A stretch of 64,000 nt of DNA, taken from Amaranthus tricolor (Eukaryota; Streptophyta; Magnoliopsida; Caryophyllales; Amaranthaceae). The stretch's first letter is position 1. Each line of letters opens with the position of its first letter. Below, one piece after another: positions 61,641 through 64,000 of the stretch. The notes under the pieces were generated by a model. It saw only the letters and a program-made list of their open reading frames with translations, had not been told where the DNA came from and did not search any database. The translations under genes were made by a program, and so were the position numbers. Where the stretch lies: NCBI RefSeq assembly GCF_026212465.1, contig NC_080056.1, positions 18,362,879 through 18,426,878 of the forward strand. Direction: 5' to 3'.

Positions 61641-62104
61641 TGTTCTAAATTTTGCACTTGCTCTAATAGGAGTATAAAGTATATATCAGCAACTAGAAAC
61701 AATTCCCAAAAGAGAGTAGAAATCCATCAATATGACTAGTGTTAACGAATTTGTTTGCTGAATACCGTATTCACTCAAATAATACAAAAACAAACCAAAA
61801 CCGAACATATTTGACTTGTCTCAATTCATTATTCACAAGGTAGTTAACAAAGCAGGTTACATTGATCAAGACTTAAACAATACCAAATTTGGAGCGCAGG
61901 AGTAAAGATTTTCCATCAACACAACCATTCTAAGTACCATCAACATAGCCTTTCGAATCCACTAGATAACATAAAATACGAACACAAACAAAAGACAGAA
62001 TACACACCAACTAACCAAGGCCAGAGGGGGAACACCTTTCATGTCATTTTCATTCCTTGAATAGAAAATCGAAGCACCTCGTAAGTAATTTTCGTGTCCA
62101 TTTC

Positions 62105-63240
62105 ATCCAGCTGCGCGCAAGCAAATCATAATGGAGAAACTAAGTAGTAGAAAATAATGCAAGGAAAATTCAATGGAAAATACAAAATGACAAAATTACT
62201 CTTACTTGTCTCTGGATTTTGATCAAATTTGTCTAAGAATGAAGAAAGGTGATTAAGTTGAGCGAGAATTTGACCATTTTGTTTTTCAAGCTCCTCATTT
62301 CTCTTTTGAAGTTCGGGAATAACTTGTTCATGATTTTTCTCACTGGACAATATATAAGATTAAAGGCCCATTACATCACTTGAAGTGACATCACAGCTAC
62401 CCATGTTATTCTTTCGTAATTGAGCTTCAAGTCCAAATACGTGAGTTCCAGTAACCCTATGACCATAACCAACAACACATTGATTGGATTTGTCTTCTTC
62501 TTGTATTAATTCGTTAAAGAATTCTGTCTCAATCAGTTCTTGAAAATTTTTTGAATTGCATAAACGTTCTTCAACTCTACTTTCAGCAACATCCTATAAT
62601 AATACGTACGTAAATTTCAAATAAAGGTAAAAGATATTATATTATAACACTTTTAATTATTTTTAGTTTAGTACTTTTACATACCATAAATTGTTCAGTT
62701 CACGTACCTTTTATATAACCACCATTCTTTGTAGTATGTGTATGCTTCCACATCTATAAACCACTAGGCTCTCTTTGATTTAACTTAACCTATATAAAAG
62801 CAATAGATAATCAATGAAGAAGGAGTGTCGTGGAAGTGGTGGAAGTACTGGAAGTAGTAGCTATACATATATACAAATTTGGTCTTCCATTGAGCATAAC
62901 TTTTTGACCCTGTAGTGTGCGTATGAGTATGCAAGCCTCGAGCTCTTTTTCGTAACGTCGATAATTTCTAACAAAATAATTGTTAGGTTCTAATCTAAAA
63001 ACGTAAAGCTTAAATGTAATACACTAGATAAAAATAACTTAATTTTTTCTGAGAACCAATAAGAAACCAAGCTAATCCATTGCTCCTTTATTACTTTGTG
63101 TGTTATGTTCTCAATAATTTTCTCCTTTGTCACATTAGGCTTATAGTAATCTCTTTGAAACTCCCACTTATAATGCTTCTATTTTATGTTTACATGTGAC
63201 TACAACATTCGACGAATCTCTTTCAACAATGATCAAACAT
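62105..63240 (-). pseudogene. CACTA (En/Spm) TNPA-like transposase gene, degenerate
   Basis: Minus-strand pieces in order: KIIENITHKVIKEQWISLVSYW (about 63125-63190); REPSGL.MWKHTHTTKNGGY (about 62706-62760); GYGHRVTGTHVFGLEAQLRK (about 62410-62470); and a coiled-coil tail ELQKRNEELEKQNGQILAQL..FLDKF (about 62227-62320). This is the layout of the plant transposase family with the QW..LV.YW block, the 'THT.K.G' block and a C-terminal coiled coil (Transposase_24/TNPA). Introns or frameshifts separate the pieces and stops occur between them. TNPA binds subterminal repeats, and the matching array lies 0.5 kb downstream at 61270-61640. Confidence 0.75.
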
Positions 63241-63328
63241 ACCAAAATAATTTTAATGATCTTTTGCTTGTATGGTCATCAACTTGCTTTCAACCAAACA
63301 CTTATAGATAGGAGGGAGATGCCACCGA

Positions 63329-63415
63329 TGAAAAGTACATAAAAATTGTTGGAACTGAAGGATAAATCAGAACTATACTATGAAAAGTACATAAAAATTG
63401 TTGGAACTGAAGGAT
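63329..63415. repeat. 35-bp direct repeat, 52-bp period
   Basis: 'tgaaaagtacataaaaattg' and the following 15 bp occur at 63329-63363 and again at 63381-63415. Confidence 0.9.
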
Positions 63416-63419
63416 GAAA

Positions 63420-64000
63420 TCTGAAAGAATGATCTTCGTCTTCCTCTTCTCTATTTATAGACTTCACAAAGCAAGTGGGGGTGGTGGTTTCATGATTGCT
63501 CCACCAACCCTAGATTGTAGAAGGGAGGTGCCACCCCTAATTGATAAGGTAGGGTGTCTATTTAGTCCTGGCAGCAACAATGGAGGAAACAAATCTGATT
63601 TGACCTCAAACGATATTTAAATGGATGGAAAAAGCTGTTGGCCGCCCATCTCGCTGACACTTGCTAACCCACTCGACCTGGTCGAGCCAACATCAGGTAC
63701 TACATCAGAATCTTCAATAACTGAACAGGAGTTGGAAACTAGATCTCGCTCGACTTTGTTGAGCGCATGCTTTGTAGCCCTGAAGTGTTGTCTGCTGATT
63801 GAAACAAGCTACTGGAAGTCAAGCCACAACTCGCTCGACCCGAGCCATATTGCTCAACCACGTCGAGCGACCTTTAGGAAGGCTTTGTTCAGCTTCTAAT
63901 CTCAAGTGCAGGTATAAGGCTGCTCGAGCTAGCTTGGCTCAAGCCAGTTTGGTCGAGTGGCTTAGAATGGCCTTCTTTGGCTCTTGTTTTGGCTTTTTTC
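63420..64000 (-). mobile_element. Divergent copia-type LTR, partial (window edge)
   Basis: Minus-strand TATA box CTATAAATAGAG (complement of 63453-63464) lies downstream of repeated palindromic 'gctcgac' / 'gtcgagc' motifs (63673-63950). The array LTRs at 3265-13663 have the same order. Sequence identity outside these motifs is low. The upstream end lies beyond the window. Confidence 0.4.

Noticed and set aside
62126..62350. Independent small coiled-coil gene
   Set aside because: It fits as the C-terminal exon of the CACTA TNPA-like pseudogene on the same strand.

Overview
The window is nuclear DNA of a flowering plant, probably a eudicot. It is AT-rich, gene-poor and built almost entirely of nested transposable elements: Ty1/copia, Ty3/gypsy (Tekay-type chromovirus and Tat-type), a Cassandra TRIM, hAT, CACTA, PIF/Harbinger and MITEs. 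A plant-specific LysM protein gene (60041-60481) is the only intact host-like gene. A weak hint of Caryophyllales is the 'gtctcatgatagacggtct' type motif near 56550; species cannot be fixed from the sequence.

Region by region: 1-420 is the 3' end of an unidentified two-exon gene. 541-960 is degenerate 'gttcggg' sequence with a 48-bp tandem repeat, followed by about 780 bp of (TA)n (963-1741) and an LTR-like stretch (about 1742-3131). 3265-13663 is a head-to-tail array of a copia element that has only gag and protease: five LTRs alternate with four internal regions of exactly 1519 bp. It is bounded by a 17-bp direct repeat instead of the usual 5 bp. The array sits in the remains of a Tat-lineage gypsy element on the minus strand (about 13681-23090). 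That element has a degenerate polymerase, a 95-bp-period tandem repeat, and an antisense multi-exon gene (15316-17229) with its own TATA box. A Cassandra solo LTR carrying a 5S rRNA-like segment (18352-18622, TSD CCTTG) and a 2350-bp solo LTR (18666-21015, TSD ATTAC) both landed in its integrase.

24225-38185 is one Tekay-like chromovirus on the minus strand with matching TSDs (TGTAT). It has gag, protease, RT, RNase H, integrase and a chromodomain, all broken by stop codons, plus an unusual acidic ORF upstream of gag. A related solo LTR (29026-32407) is inserted at the RT/RNase H junction, and a 954-bp non-autonomous hAT element (31130-32083, perfect 8-bp TSD) is inserted in that LTR.

38191-42250 holds LTR-like debris, a Myb/SANT-like ORF and a broken PIF/Harbinger transposase. 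42360-54050 is a copia element (TSD CTAAG) with a second, nearly intact copia element (49206-53943, TSD AGGTA) inside its 3' LTR. The outer copia has a long leader with a 46-codon transmembrane ORF, a Pro/Asn-rich ORF and a tRNA-like remnant. 54056-59990 is AT-rich with a Stowaway fragment, two related Tourist-like MITEs and a probable solo LTR between them. After the LysM gene come the subterminal repeats and TNPA-like pseudogene of a CACTA element (about 61270-63240, minus strand). The last 600 bp look like a divergent relative of the array LTR.

Nothing here forms an operon or pathway. The logic of the window is insertion order: Tat is older than the copia array, solo LTR and Cassandra; Tekay is older than its solo LTR, which is older than the hAT; outer copia is older than inner copia.
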